Below, one piece after another: positions 43,090-53,403 of a stretch of DNA of 64,000 nucleotides. Numbering within the stretch: position 1 is the stretch's first letter; each line of letters starts with the position of its first letter. The DNA is taken from the NCBI GenBank assembly GCA_016719015.1, contig JADKAZ010000001.1:496001-560000 (forward strand), written 5' to 3'. The notes under the pieces were generated by a model. It saw only the letters and a program-made list of their open reading frames with translations. It had not been told where the DNA came from and did no database searches. Both the position numbers and the translations under genes were made by a program. The DNA comes from Chitinophagaceae bacterium. Lineage in GTDB: Bacteria > Bacteroidota > Bacteroidia > Chitinophagales > Chitinophagaceae.

Positions 43090-44064
43090 TTCACACTCCT
43101 GCAACAGCTTTTCTTTATTGACAGCCATTGTTCCTACTTCTTCACAAACCAGCCCTCCGGCAATATTTGCGACTTCTGCCATCAGGTGAGCATTTTTTGT
43201 AATGGCATATACCATGGAAGCGACAGCAATTACCGTATCGCCTGCACCTGATACATCAGCGATATTTCGCAGATGAGAAGGGATAAGTTTTGAATTACCT
43301 GCTTCCTGGTAAAAAACACCTTTCTCCGAAAGAGTAATAAAGGAAATTTTATGATGAAGGATATTCTGCAGTTCCTTATGTATATTTTGTAATAAGGGTT
43401 GGTTTATTTTATCCGCCAGCAGGTTTAATCCTTCTTTCACTTCCTTCAGATTTGGTTTAAAGATATCAGCCTGCTTGTAGGAAAAGAAATTGTTACGTTT
43501 CGGGTCAACTGCCGTTATAACTCCAGCTTGCCTGCATAATTCAATGACTTGATGGATTATGCTTTCTGTTAACACCCCTTTATTATAATCTTCAAATATG
43601 ATAATATCCGGGTCTACGGTTGAAATAAAAAGCTGAACCTTATCGAGTAAACTCTTTTCATCCTGATCATTCAGGTCATCGGTCACTTCTGCATCAAGTC
43701 GCATCATTTGCTGGTTCCGGCTAATGATTCTTGTTTTGCTGGTTGTAATCCGATTAATACTCTTTAAAAGATAGGTGGTGTCAATATTACTTCCCTGAAA
43801 CAATTCCTCGAGCAACAACCCTTCTGTATCATCACCCGTAACAGATAGAACTGAAACCTGTGCTCCGAGTGACTGGCAATTCAGAGCCACATTACCAGCA
43901 CCTCCGATCCGGTATTCCTTTTTACTAAGGGCCACTACCGGTACAGGAGCTTCGGGAGAAATGCGATCTACTCTTCCCCACATATAAGTATCCAGCATAA
44001 CATCCCCTATGACTCCCACTTTAAGTGAAGAGAAAGAATCAAACAATTTTTTGAAATCTTCCAT
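43075..44064 (-). CDS. D-glycero-beta-D-manno-heptose-7-phosphate kinase-like (RfaE domain I)
   Basis: A PfkB-family sugar kinase of 329 residues. The N-terminal hallmark GDVMLDTYMWGRVDRISPEA is that of HldE/RfaE domain I; further motifs are GGAGNVALNCQSLG and the catalytic DVSGAGDTVIAVA. The adenylyltransferase domain II of fused HldE is absent, so this is a stand-alone kinase that would need a separate HldE-N partner. Heptose is used in lipopolysaccharide or lipooligosaccharide cores. Start chosen at ATG 44064; upstream residues of the longer frame do not fit the family. Confidence 0.87.
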   Translation of the reverse strand: MEDFKKLFDSFSSLKVGVIGDVMLDTYMWGRVDRISPEAPVPVVALSKKEYRIGGAGNVALNCQSLGAQVSVLSVTGDDTEGLLLEELFQGSNIDTTYLLKSINRITTSKTRIISRNQQMMRLDAEVTDDLNDQDEKSLLDKVQLFISTVDPDIIIFEDYNKGVLTESIIHQVIELCRQAGVITAVDPKRNNFFSYKQADIFKPNLKEVKEGLNLLADKINQPLLQNIHKELQNILHHKISFITLSEKGVFYQEAGNSKLIPSHLRNIADVSGAGDTVIAVASMVYAITKNAHLMAEVANIAGGLVCEEVGTMAVNKEKLLQECELLLG

Positions 44065-44108
44065 AAGTACAAAATAAGGCAATATTTTTTGAACGGAGCT
44101 GTACAAAG

Positions 44109-44140
44109 GAAAACGTCTTTCCTTATACGGAAAGACGCTT
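44109..44140 (-). terminator. Terminator of the OmpH/Skp-like gene
   Basis: CGTCTTTCC/GGAAAGACG form a 9-bp stem, followed on the minus strand by TTTTCC, 22 bases after the stop codon. Confidence 0.75.
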
Positions 44141-44161
44141 AAAATATTAGCTGTATAGAAC

Positions 44162-44773
44162 CTACTTATTATTCTTTGGATCTTTATAAAAATCGTTCAG
44201 CCCTTTTACTACATCAGTAGTTATATTATAAGCCGTATCTCGGTAATAAAATAATCCCTGTTCATATGAAATGATATAAGAGTAGTTTCTTGTTTTATTA
44301 TAATCTTTCAGGAAATTTTCAATTTTGGTTTTAATCTCATTTTGTTTAGTCATCATATAATTATTGTACTCCTGGTCAAGCTGTTGCTTCCTGTTCTTCA
44401 TGTCTTCGTCTAAACTTTTCATCTCCTTACTGGCGGCTTCAGATTGTGTTTCAGATAAGTTGCCGGATTGTGCCAGCCCCTGATAATAATTATATCGCTC
44501 TTGTAATTTCTTGGTCCGTGAGGTCATTTCAGCATTTATAGCTTCTTCTTTTTTTGTGAGTTGTGTCTTCAAATCTTTTACGAGGTCAAAATTGGTTGCT
44601 ACCGAATCCATTTCAAAATAAGCCATCCGGAATTGCCTGTTTCCACCCGAGGTATCACTTCCGCTATTTTTTGCAGCAGTGAGGCTCCCTTTTTTTGAGC
44701 TGAATTGCATAACCAGTAAAAATCCAGCTGCCAGGCTCAGTATCACATTCCAAATAAGCATTCCATTTTTCAT
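44162..44773 (-). CDS. OmpH/Skp-family outer-membrane protein chaperone
   Basis: A 203-residue protein with an N-terminal membrane/signal segment (NGMLIWNVILSLAAGFLLVM). The rest is a long coiled coil (KDLKTQLTKKEEAINAEM, ASKEMKSLDEDMKNRKQQL), as in Skp/OmpH, with the family start motif RMAYFEMDSVATNFD. Start chosen at ATG 44773; a TTG six codons upstream is possible. The N-terminal segment may be an uncleaved anchor. It probably holds outer-membrane proteins during periplasmic transit. Confidence 0.78.
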   Translation of the reverse strand: MKNGMLIWNVILSLAAGFLLVMQFSSKKGSLTAAKNSGSDTSGGNRQFRMAYFEMDSVATNFDLVKDLKTQLTKKEEAINAEMTSRTKKLQERYNYYQGLAQSGNLSETQSEAASKEMKSLDEDMKNRKQQLDQEYNNYMMTKQNEIKTKIENFLKDYNKTRNYSYIISYEQGLFYYRDTAYNITTDVVKGLNDFYKDPKNNK

Positions 44774-44865
44774 TCCAGCTATTTTAGACAAATTTAATCA
44801 TGAACAGGTGGGCAAATATAAGGAAACACTTTACTTTAGGAAACCCTTAACAGCCCCGGCTAAGA

Positions 44866-44897
44866 GTAAAAAAGGAGTAAGAAAAATCTTACTCCTT
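44866..44897 (-). terminator. Terminator of rpoBC
   Basis: An 11-bp perfect stem AAGGAGTAAGA/TCTTACTCCTT with a four-base loop and a T tract on the minus strand, about 40 bases after rpoC. Confidence 0.9.
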
Positions 44898-44936
44898 GTA
44901 TTATTTCATTCGCCTTTATAGCGAATATTTTCATCA

Positions 44937-47900
44937 CTATTCTTCTTCATCAAAAGCCATTGCCTCACGGGTAGTTTGCAGCAATTCATATTCTTCCTTG
45001 CTACCCACTATCATATTCTCAAATTCTCTTAATCCCGTTCCTGCAGGTATCGGATGGCCGGTGATAACATTCTCTTTTAATCCAAGCATTTCATCCGTTT
45101 TACCATTAATTGCGGCTGATGACAACACTTTCGTAGTCTCCTGGAAGGAGGCGGCTGAAATCCAGCTTGGCACACCCAATGAAGCTTTAGTGATACCCAA
45201 CAGCGTTGGAGAGGATGTAGCTGGCTTCGCATCACGATATTCAACAGGTTTCTTATCGTTACGACGAAGTATGGAATTTTCTTCTCTAACCTCTCGAAGT
45301 GTTACAATCTGACCTGCACGAAGTTTTGTGCTATCACCAATTTCAGTTACCACTTTCTTATCAAAGATGAAGTCATTCTCTTCAACAAATTCAAACTTAT
45401 CAGTCAGGTCATCTTCGAGGAACCTTGTATCTCCCGGATCTACGATATTCACTTTACGCATCATCTGGCGAACGATACATTCAATGTGTTTATCGTTAAT
45501 CCTTACACCCTGCAAACGATATACCTCCTGGATCTCATTCACAACGTACTCCTGTACAGCAAACGGACCTTTGATAGAAAGAATATCGAAAGGTGCAATT
45601 TGGCCGTCGCTTAATGAAGCCCCAGCTTTTACAAAGTCACCGTCCTGTGCCAAAATCTGTCTTGTCAACGGTACAAGGTATTTTTTCTGGACACCATCTT
45701 TTGCCTCAATAATAATTTCCCTGTTACCTCTTTTAATAGCTCCCATCGTTACTACACCATCAATTTCAGAAACTACAGCAGGATTGCTAGGGTTTCTTGC
45801 TTCGAATAGTTCAGTTACACGGGGAAGACCACCGGTGATATCTCTCAATTTACCAAGCACCCTTGGAATTTTTACAATAACCTGTCCCGCTTTTACGGTA
45901 TCGCCTTCTTCCATAATGATATGGCTTCCGGTTGGAAGGTTATATGATTTCTTCTCTTTCCCTTCAACTAATATGGAAGGAATTTTTGTTTTATCTCTTG
46001 TTTCAATAACCACTTTTTCACGGTGACCTGTTTGCTCATCCGCTTCTTCCCGGTACGTAACACCATCCAATACGTTTTCAAATTTCACTGTACCGTTGAT
46101 CTCGGCCATTATTACGTTGTTGAACGGATCCCATGTGCAGATCACTTCGCCTTTAGTAACTTTCTGACCATCTTTAACATTCAGGGTAGCACCGTAAGGA
46201 ATATTATTTGTAATCAGCAAACGGTCATTTTTAGTATCAATGATACGAACCTCACCAGTACGTCCGATAACGATTGGTGTTTTCACACCCTCATTACTCT
46301 CAATGATAACTGTACGCAGACCATCAAACTGGATTGTACCATCAAACTTAGCCGCTAATGTAGATTCTACAGAAGCAGAACCAGCCACACCACCTACGTG
46401 GAATGTACGAAGGGTTAGCTGTGTACCAGGCTCACCAATTGATTGTGCAGCAATGATACCAACAGCATCACCTCGCTGTGCAATGTTTCCTGATGCAAGG
46501 TTTTTACCATAGCATTTTACACAAACACCTCTCTTACTTTCGCAAGTAAGTACTGAACGAATTTCAACTATTTCAATACCGGCATCTTCTATTTTTCTTG
46601 AGATATCAACAGTTATTTCTTCACCTCCTGCAACGATCATCTGGTCGCTTACCGGGTCATACACATCATGTAATGATGTACGGCCTGCTATTCTGTCACT
46701 CAATGGTTCAATAACGTCTTCATTATCTTTTAATGCAGAAGTAGCGATACCACGAAGTGTTCCGCAATCTTCTTCTGTAATAACCATATCCTGTGCAACG
46801 TCAACCAGACGACGGGTAAGATAACCCGCATCTGCAGTTTTCAGAGCTGTATCAGCCAGACCTTTTCTTGCACCGTGGGTAGAGATGAAGTAATCCAATA
46901 CGTTCAATCCGCCTTTAAAGTTGGAAAGAATCGGATTCTCAATGATCTCTGAACCGGTAGAACCAGATTTCCTTGGCTTAGCCATCAATCCCCTGATACC
47001 TGCCAGCTGTTTGATCTGTTGTTTAGAACCTCTTGCACCAGAGTCAAGCATCATATAAACAGAATTGAATCCTTGTCTGTCATTTGCCAATTCACGGATT
47101 AACGATTCCGTAATTCTTGTATCCACACGGCTCCAGATGTCAACGATCTGGTTGTATCGTTCGTTATTGGTGATAAGACCCATATTGTAGCTATCCCAAA
47201 CCTCGTCAACTTCAACCTTGGCATTATCCAGCATTTCCTCTTTTGTATCAGGAATGATCAGGTCATTAATACTAAATGACAAACCACCCTGGAAGGCTGT
47301 ACGGAAACCAAGTGTTTTAATATCATCGAGGAATTTCGCTGTCTTTGGTACGTTGGTGATCTTGATAATGTCACCAATGATTTCCCGAAGATTTTTCTTG
47401 GTCAATAAGGCATTTACGAAACCTACTTCTGCAGGTACATGCTGATTAAAAATTACACGACCAACTGTTGTTTCGATTAATTTATGTTCGAGCAATCCAT
47501 CAGCGTTGCGGATGTTTGCTTTCACTTTAATCCAGGCATGAAGATCTACAACACCTTCATTATAGGCGATGATCACTTCCTCATTAGAATAAAATGCTTT
47601 CCCTTCACCTCTAACGATTTCAGTCGGAGTAGTTCTTTTACCCTTGGTAATATAATAAAGACCCAGTACCATGTCCTGAGAAGGAAGGGTAATAGGTGTA
47701 CCGTTCTGCGGGTTCAGGATATTATGAGAAGCCAACATCAGTAGTTGAGTTTCCAAAATAGCAGCATGGCTCAAAGGGACATGCACCGCCATCTGGTCAC
47801 CGTCAAAGTCGGCGTTGAAGGCAGTAGTTACCAATGGGTGTAATTGTATCGCTTTACCCTCGATCAATTTTGGCTGGAAAGCCTGGATTGATAAACGGTG

Positions 47901-49229
47901 AAGTGTAGGGGCACGGTTCAGCATGATCGGGTGCCCTTTCAAAATATTTTCTAAGATATCCCAAACCACAGCTTCCTTCTTATCTACCAGTTTCCTTGCA
48001 GACTTCACTGTTTTTACGATACCTCTTTCAATTAATTTACGAATGATAAATGGCTTAAATAATTCAGCCGCCATATCTTTTGGTAACCCACACTCATGCA
48101 GTTTCAGTTCAGGCCCTACCACGATAACAGAACGACCAGAATAGTCAACCCTTTTACCAAGCAAGTTCTGACGGAAACGACCTTGTTTACCTTTTAGTAC
48201 ATCACTCAATGATTTCAATGCCCGTCCGCCTTCTGCTTTTACAGCATTTGATTTACGGCTGTTATCAAACAATGAGTCAACAGCTTCCTGTAACATCCTT
48301 TTTTCATTACGAAGGATTACTTCAGGAGCTTTGATCTCTAACAATCTTTTCAAACGGTTATTACGGATAATAACACGACGATAAAGATCATTCAGGTCAG
48401 ATGATGCAAAACGACCACCATCCAACGGCACTAACGGACGCAGTTCTGGTGGAATAACAGGAATGTATTGCATTACCATCCATTCAGGACGGTTAGTAAT
48501 CCTTGTATTTGCATCACGGAAAGCTTCTACAACACTCAAACGTTTCAATGCATCTGCTTTACGTTGTTGTGAAGTTTCGGTAGCAGCAGCATTACGGAGG
48601 TCGAATGATAACTGATCAAGATCTATTTTTGCAAGCAGATCATGCACAGCCTCAGCACCCATTTTGGCAATGAACTTGTTAGGGTCATCATCAGGCAAGT
48701 ACTGATTCTCCTTTGGCAATGTATCCAGGATGTCTAAATATTCTTCTTCTGTAAGCAGGTCAGCAAAATTCTGACCTTTATCAGCACGGAGACCAGCTTG
48801 TATTACTACAAAACGTTCATAATAAATGATCGTTTCCAGTTTTTTTGAACTCATCCCTAACAGGTAACCAATTTTATTTGGCAACGATTTGAAGTACCAG
48901 ATATGAACAACAGGCACCACCAATTTGATGTGTCCCATTCTTTCACGACGAACTTTTTTCTCGGTTACTTCCACACCGCAACGGTCGCAAACAATTCCTT
49001 TATAACGGATACGTTTGTATTTACCGCAAGCACATTCATAGTCTTTTACCGGGCCAAAAATTCTTTCGCAGAACAAACCATCTCTTTCAGGTTTGTAGGT
49101 ACGATAGTTGATCGTTTCGGGCTTTAATATTTCGCCATAGCTTCTTTCCAGGATAGTATCCGGAGAAGCAAGACCGATGGTTATTTTTGAAAAAGCCGCT
49201 TTGGGACGATTCTCTTTTTTCATAGCCAA
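44937..49229 (-). CDS. rpoC: DNA-directed RNA polymerase subunit beta'
   Basis: The 1430-residue catalytic subunit. The N-terminal zinc finger (CACGKYKRIRYKGIVCDRCG) is intact, the active-site metal motif NADFDGDQM is present, and the second zinc site (CESKRGVCVKCYG) and the bridge/trigger regions (RGLMAKPRKSGS, GEPGTQLTLRTFH) are recognisable. The start MAMKKENRPKAAFSKIT is typical of the phylum. It lies 109 bases downstream of rpoB and ends in a strong terminator. Confidence 0.98.
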   Translation of the reverse strand: MAMKKENRPKAAFSKITIGLASPDTILERSYGEILKPETINYRTYKPERDGLFCERIFGPVKDYECACGKYKRIRYKGIVCDRCGVEVTEKKVRRERMGHIKLVVPVVHIWYFKSLPNKIGYLLGMSSKKLETIIYYERFVVIQAGLRADKGQNFADLLTEEEYLDILDTLPKENQYLPDDDPNKFIAKMGAEAVHDLLAKIDLDQLSFDLRNAAATETSQQRKADALKRLSVVEAFRDANTRITNRPEWMVMQYIPVIPPELRPLVPLDGGRFASSDLNDLYRRVIIRNNRLKRLLEIKAPEVILRNEKRMLQEAVDSLFDNSRKSNAVKAEGGRALKSLSDVLKGKQGRFRQNLLGKRVDYSGRSVIVVGPELKLHECGLPKDMAAELFKPFIIRKLIERGIVKTVKSARKLVDKKEAVVWDILENILKGHPIMLNRAPTLHRLSIQAFQPKLIEGKAIQLHPLVTTAFNADFDGDQMAVHVPLSHAAILETQLLMLASHNILNPQNGTPITLPSQDMVLGLYYITKGKRTTPTEIVRGEGKAFYSNEEVIIAYNEGVVDLHAWIKVKANIRNADGLLEHKLIETTVGRVIFNQHVPAEVGFVNALLTKKNLREIIGDIIKITNVPKTAKFLDDIKTLGFRTAFQGGLSFSINDLIIPDTKEEMLDNAKVEVDEVWDSYNMGLITNNERYNQIVDIWSRVDTRITESLIRELANDRQGFNSVYMMLDSGARGSKQQIKQLAGIRGLMAKPRKSGSTGSEIIENPILSNFKGGLNVLDYFISTHGARKGLADTALKTADAGYLTRRLVDVAQDMVITEEDCGTLRGIATSALKDNEDVIEPLSDRIAGRTSLHDVYDPVSDQMIVAGGEEITVDISRKIEDAGIEIVEIRSVLTCESKRGVCVKCYGKNLASGNIAQRGDAVGIIAAQSIGEPGTQLTLRTFHVGGVAGSASVESTLAAKFDGTIQFDGLRTVIIESNEGVKTPIVIGRTGEVRIIDTKNDRLLITNNIPYGATLNVKDGQKVTKGEVICTWDPFNNVIMAEINGTVKFENVLDGVTYREEADEQTGHREKVVIETRDKTKIPSILVEGKEKKSYNLPTGSHIIMEEGDTVKAGQVIVKIPRVLGKLRDITGGLPRVTELFEARNPSNPAVVSEIDGVVTMGAIKRGNREIIIEAKDGVQKKYLVPLTRQILAQDGDFVKAGASLSDGQIAPFDILSIKGPFAVQEYVVNEIQEVYRLQGVRINDKHIECIVRQMMRKVNIVDPGDTRFLEDDLTDKFEFVEENDFIFDKKVVTEIGDSTKLRAGQIVTLREVREENSILRRNDKKPVEYRDAKPATSSPTLLGITKASLGVPSWISAASFQETTKVLSSAAINGKTDEMLGLKENVITGHPIPAGTGLREFENMIVGSKEEYELLQTTREAMAFDEEE

Positions 49230-49263
49230 TTATTGTTTCTAGTTTCTTTTTAAAATTTTGTTA

Positions 49264-49338
49264 GTGGTAAATAGTGAATGGTGAGTAGTAAACAAATCCA
49301 AAACTTCAGATATTCACTATTGACAATTCACTATTCAC
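49264..49338. repeat. Inverted and direct AGTGAATAGTGAA-type repeat between rpoB and rpoC
   Basis: The spacer holds several copies of AGTGAAT/ATTCACT (for example TAGTGAATGGTGAGTAG and ATTCACTATTGACAATTCAC), which can fold into a hairpin. It is inside the rpoBC transcript. No gene. Confidence 0.7.
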
Positions 49339-52300
49339 TTACTCGAACTTCAGATCCAGACCCAAGCCTCTCAATTCATGTACCAATACATTGAATGATT
49401 CGGGTACTCCGGCTCTTGGTACATTCTCTCCTTTTACGATTGACTCATAAGTTTTGGCACGGCCAATAATGTCGTCCGACTTAATAGTCAATAATTCCTG
49501 GAGAATGTTTGATGCACCATAAGCTTCCAATGCCCAAACCTCCATCTCACCAAAACGCTGCCCACCGAACTGTGCTTTACCACCCAACGGTTGCTGTGTG
49601 ATCAGGCTGTATGGTCCGATTGAACGGGCATGCATTTTATCATCCACCATGTGGTGCAATTTGATAACATAGATAATACCAACGGTTGCTTTCTGGTGGA
49701 AACGTTCACCGGTTTCACCATCATACAAATATGTGTGACCATACATTGGTATATCCGCTTGCTTACAATATCCGGCAATTTCATCTACGGTTGCGCCATC
49801 AAAGATTGGGGTTGCGAATTTCAATCCTAATTTCTCACCAGTCCATCCAAGGATTGTTTCATAAATCTGACCAAGGTTCATACGACTTGGTACACCCAAT
49901 GGATTCAAGACGATATCCACCGGCGTTCCATCTTCCAGGAACGGCATATCTTCATGACGAACAATTTTTGCAACGATACCTTTGTTACCGTGACGGCCCG
50001 CCATTTTATCACCCACTTTAAGCTTACGCTTAACAGCGAGATATACTTTAGCCAGCTTCAATACACCAGCAGGTAATTCATCACCAATGCTGATGTTGAA
50101 TTTCTCTCTTTTATAACGACCTAATTCTTCGTTGAATTTGATATTATAATTGTGTAAGAGTGTATTAATCTGGTCATCCACTTTTTTGTCACCAGTCCAA
50201 CCTAGTGGGTTGATATTTGCATAATCAAGACCCCGCAGATTTTTCTCAGTGAACTTGGCGCCTTTACCAATTTGGATTTCACCAAAATTATTACCAACTC
50301 CGGCAGATGTATGATTAGCTAAAAGTGTAGTCAGTTTTTCCAATAACACTTCCATTAAATCAACTTCATTCTTCTCATGCATTTTTTCCAACTTCTCCAT
50401 CATTGCCTTCTCTCTCACTTTTGCATTCTTATCTTTCTTAGCCCTCTGGAAAAGTTTCTTACCGATAACCACACCTTCTACTCCATTTGGAGCTTTCAAT
50501 GAAGCATCTTTTGCATCTCCGGCTTTATCACCGAAGATGGCACGGAGTAGTTTTTCTTCCGGTGTAGGATCAGATTCACCTTTAGGTGTAATCTTACCAA
50601 TCAATATGTCACCTTCTTTAACCTGAGCTCCAATTCTGATGATACCGTTTTCATCCAGATCCTTTGTTGCTTCTTCAGAAACGTTAGGAATATCCGGGGT
50701 CAACTCTTCTTCACCCAACTTGGTATCTCTTACTTCCAGTTCATATTCAGAAATGTGAACAGAAGTAAACATATCTTCTTTAACTACTCTTTCGCTGATT
50801 ACGATTGCATCCTCGAAGTTGTAACCTTTCCATGGCATGAAGGCCACTTTCAGGTTTTTGCCTAACGCTATCTCACCATTCTGTGTGGCGTAACCTTCAG
50901 TTAAGAAATCTCCTTTTTTAACCTTCTGTCCTTTCTTCACAGCAGGATTCAGGTTTATACAGGTTTCCTGGTTTGTTTTAATGAATTTAGTAAGTCTGTA
51001 TATCCTCAAATCATCTTCAAAGCTTACGAGTTTCTCTTCGGCATCACGGTCATAACGAACATGAATTTCATTGGCATCCACAAACTCAACCACACCATTA
51101 CCGTCTGCATGAATCTGGATTCTTGCATCTCTTGCTGCTTTTGCTTCTAACCCTGTACCTACAATAGGCACATCAGGACGTAACAATGGAACAGCCTGAC
51201 GTTGCATGTTTGATCCCATCAATGCACGGTTAGCATCATCATGCTCAAGGAATGGAATTAAGGAAGCACTCAAACCAACAATCTGGTTTGGAGCTACGTC
51301 CATAAATTCTACATCCCCTTTATCAAGAATCGGGAAATCACCAGTCTCACGACTTACAATTTTCTCTTCTGTAAAGTTGCCTTTTTCATCCAGCGGCGTA
51401 TTTGCCTGTGCAATTTTTGCCAGATCTTCTTCTTCAGCACTCAGGTAAGTTAATTCCTTACTCACTTTAGCATCATGCACTTTACGATAGGGTGTTTCGA
51501 TAAAGCCCATATCATTGATTTTAGCATGTACACAAAGTGTAGATATCAAACCAATGTTTGGACCTTCCGGTGTTTCAATAGTACACAAACGACCATAATG
51601 AGAATAGTGTACGTCACGAACCTCGAAACCTGCTCTTTCACGACTCAAACCACCTGGCCCGAGTGCTGAGATACGACGTTTGTGAGTAATCTCTGACAAT
51701 GGATTTGTCTGGTCAAGGAACTGAGACAATTGAGAAGTACCAAAAAATGAATTGATAACACTTGACAATGTTCTTGCGTTAATCAAATCCACCGGGGTAA
51801 ACACCTCGTTATCTCTTACGTTCATTCTCTCACGGATGGTACGGGCCATACGGGCAAGACCAACACCGAACTGAGCATATAATTGTTCACCCACTGTACG
51901 TACACGACGGTTACTCAGGTGATCAATATCATCTATCTCCGCTTTACCGTTGGTTAAGCGAACAAGATATTTGATGATAAGAATAATATCTTCTCTGGTA
52001 AGCGTCTTCTTCGTCAAGGGTAAATCAACATTCAACTTACGGTTGATTTTATAACGACCCACTTCACCAAGGTCGTAACGTTTATCGCTGAAGAATAATT
52101 TATCAATGATACCACGGGCAGTTTCATTATCCGGCGCATCAGCTCCACGGAGCTGGCGATAGATAAACTGAACCGCTTCCAGCTCACTGTTTGAAGTATC
52201 CTTATTCAGGGTATTGTAGATAATAGCATAGTCACCACCTACATCTTCCCGTTGAATAAATACACTTTTAACATCCATTTCTGAGATGGTCGTGATGGCT

Positions 52301-53139
52301 TCATCATCCAGCACGGTATCTCTTTCCATTACGATTTCGTTTCTTTCAATAGAAACTACTTCACCGGTATCTTCATCAACAAAATCTTCTACCCAGGTAC
52401 GGAGTACACGGGCAGCCAATCTCTTACCAATATATTTACCTAATGTTTTCTTGTCTGTTTTTACTTCATCAGCCATACCAAACAGTTCAAGAATGTCCTT
52501 ATCTGTTTCGTAGCCGATAGAACGTAATAATGTGGTAACCGGGAATTTCTTCTTACGGTCGATGTAAGCATACATCACATTATTGATGTCTGTTGCAAAC
52601 TCCATCCAGGCTCCTTTGAAAGGAATAACCCTTGCCGAGTAAATCTTGGTGCCGTTCGGGTGAACAGATTGACCAAAGAATACGCCGGGAGAACGATGCA
52701 ACTGGGATACCACCACCCTTTCAGCTCCGTTGATAACGAAAGTACCACGGGGAGTCATGTAAGGAATGTTTCCAAGGAATACGTCCTGAACAATCGTCTG
52801 GAAATCCACATGCTCTTCGTCGTTACAGCTCAACCGAAGTTTGGCCTTAAGAGGAACAGCATAGGTCAATCCACGTTCCATACACTCTTCAATAGTGTAA
52901 CGGGGCGGATCAATAAAATAGTCAAGAAACTCCAATACGAAAATGTTGCGGGTATCCGTAATCGGAAAATTGTCTTTAAACACACGGAACAATCCTTCTA
53001 CGTTTCTCTTGTCCGGAGTTGTTTCTAACTGGAAAAACTCTTTAAACGATTGAATTTGTACTTCAAGAAGATCGGGGGTTTCAGCCAGGTGCTTGATTTT
53101 ACCGAAATCGACTCTTGAGTTCACTTTAGTTGATGACAT
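49339..53139 (-). CDS. rpoB: DNA-directed RNA polymerase subunit beta
   Basis: The 1266-residue subunit. Conserved features are the rifampicin region (FFGTSQLSQFLDQTNPLSE, ALGPGGLSRERAGFEVRD), GDKMAGRHGNKG, and the C-terminal LGGKAQFGGQRFGEMEVWALEAYG. The start MSSTKVNSRVDFGKIKH is short, as in related bacteria. It has its own consensus promoter (53282-53312), and is separated from rplL by an oppositely oriented gene, unlike the common rplJL-rpoBC arrangement. Confidence 0.98.
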   Translation of the reverse strand: MSSTKVNSRVDFGKIKHLAETPDLLEVQIQSFKEFFQLETTPDKRNVEGLFRVFKDNFPITDTRNIFVLEFLDYFIDPPRYTIEECMERGLTYAVPLKAKLRLSCNDEEHVDFQTIVQDVFLGNIPYMTPRGTFVINGAERVVVSQLHRSPGVFFGQSVHPNGTKIYSARVIPFKGAWMEFATDINNVMYAYIDRKKKFPVTTLLRSIGYETDKDILELFGMADEVKTDKKTLGKYIGKRLAARVLRTWVEDFVDEDTGEVVSIERNEIVMERDTVLDDEAITTISEMDVKSVFIQREDVGGDYAIIYNTLNKDTSNSELEAVQFIYRQLRGADAPDNETARGIIDKLFFSDKRYDLGEVGRYKINRKLNVDLPLTKKTLTREDIILIIKYLVRLTNGKAEIDDIDHLSNRRVRTVGEQLYAQFGVGLARMARTIRERMNVRDNEVFTPVDLINARTLSSVINSFFGTSQLSQFLDQTNPLSEITHKRRISALGPGGLSRERAGFEVRDVHYSHYGRLCTIETPEGPNIGLISTLCVHAKINDMGFIETPYRKVHDAKVSKELTYLSAEEEDLAKIAQANTPLDEKGNFTEEKIVSRETGDFPILDKGDVEFMDVAPNQIVGLSASLIPFLEHDDANRALMGSNMQRQAVPLLRPDVPIVGTGLEAKAARDARIQIHADGNGVVEFVDANEIHVRYDRDAEEKLVSFEDDLRIYRLTKFIKTNQETCINLNPAVKKGQKVKKGDFLTEGYATQNGEIALGKNLKVAFMPWKGYNFEDAIVISERVVKEDMFTSVHISEYELEVRDTKLGEEELTPDIPNVSEEATKDLDENGIIRIGAQVKEGDILIGKITPKGESDPTPEEKLLRAIFGDKAGDAKDASLKAPNGVEGVVIGKKLFQRAKKDKNAKVREKAMMEKLEKMHEKNEVDLMEVLLEKLTTLLANHTSAGVGNNFGEIQIGKGAKFTEKNLRGLDYANINPLGWTGDKKVDDQINTLLHNYNIKFNEELGRYKREKFNISIGDELPAGVLKLAKVYLAVKRKLKVGDKMAGRHGNKGIVAKIVRHEDMPFLEDGTPVDIVLNPLGVPSRMNLGQIYETILGWTGEKLGLKFATPIFDGATVDEIAGYCKQADIPMYGHTYLYDGETGERFHQKATVGIIYVIKLHHMVDDKMHARSIGPYSLITQQPLGGKAQFGGQRFGEMEVWALEAYGASNILQELLTIKSDDIIGRAKTYESIVKGENVPRAGVPESFNVLVHELRGLGLDLKFE

Positions 53140-53281
53140 ATGCGTAAAACCGGTTTTACAACGTTGAGGACATACAAATCACTGACAGGCTCTCATTCCT
53201 TTCGAAATAAAAACCTATGAAAGTCAATTACTTACACATGATTTGGGATGTCAAAATATATTTGGCCAAAATAAAGGATGG

Positions 53282-53312
53282 CAAAGGTAGGGATTTATAG
53301 TTCTTAACCAAG
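53282..53312 (-). promoter_or_regulatory. Promoter of rpoBC
   Basis: On the minus strand CTTG (53312-53309), 19 bases, then TACCTTTG (53289-53282) followed by CCATCC. It lies 143 bases before the rpoB start. Confidence 0.7.
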
Positions 53313-53403
53313 AAAAGTTTGCTCACAATAACCCGGCCAAAATACCACAAAGTGGGCATTTCCCAGGTTAGCCTGATACTGTATTTTGTATAAAAATCAG
53401 GTG

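Noticed and set aside
45328..46026. Long plus-strand open frame antisense to rpoC
   Set aside because: It lies fully within a strongly conserved gene on the other strand, has no recognisable domain and no promoter or spacing evidence; it is a shadow of rpoC codon use.
49686..50021. Plus-strand open frame within rpoB
   Set aside because: Antisense shadow of rpoB; amino-acid composition is atypical.
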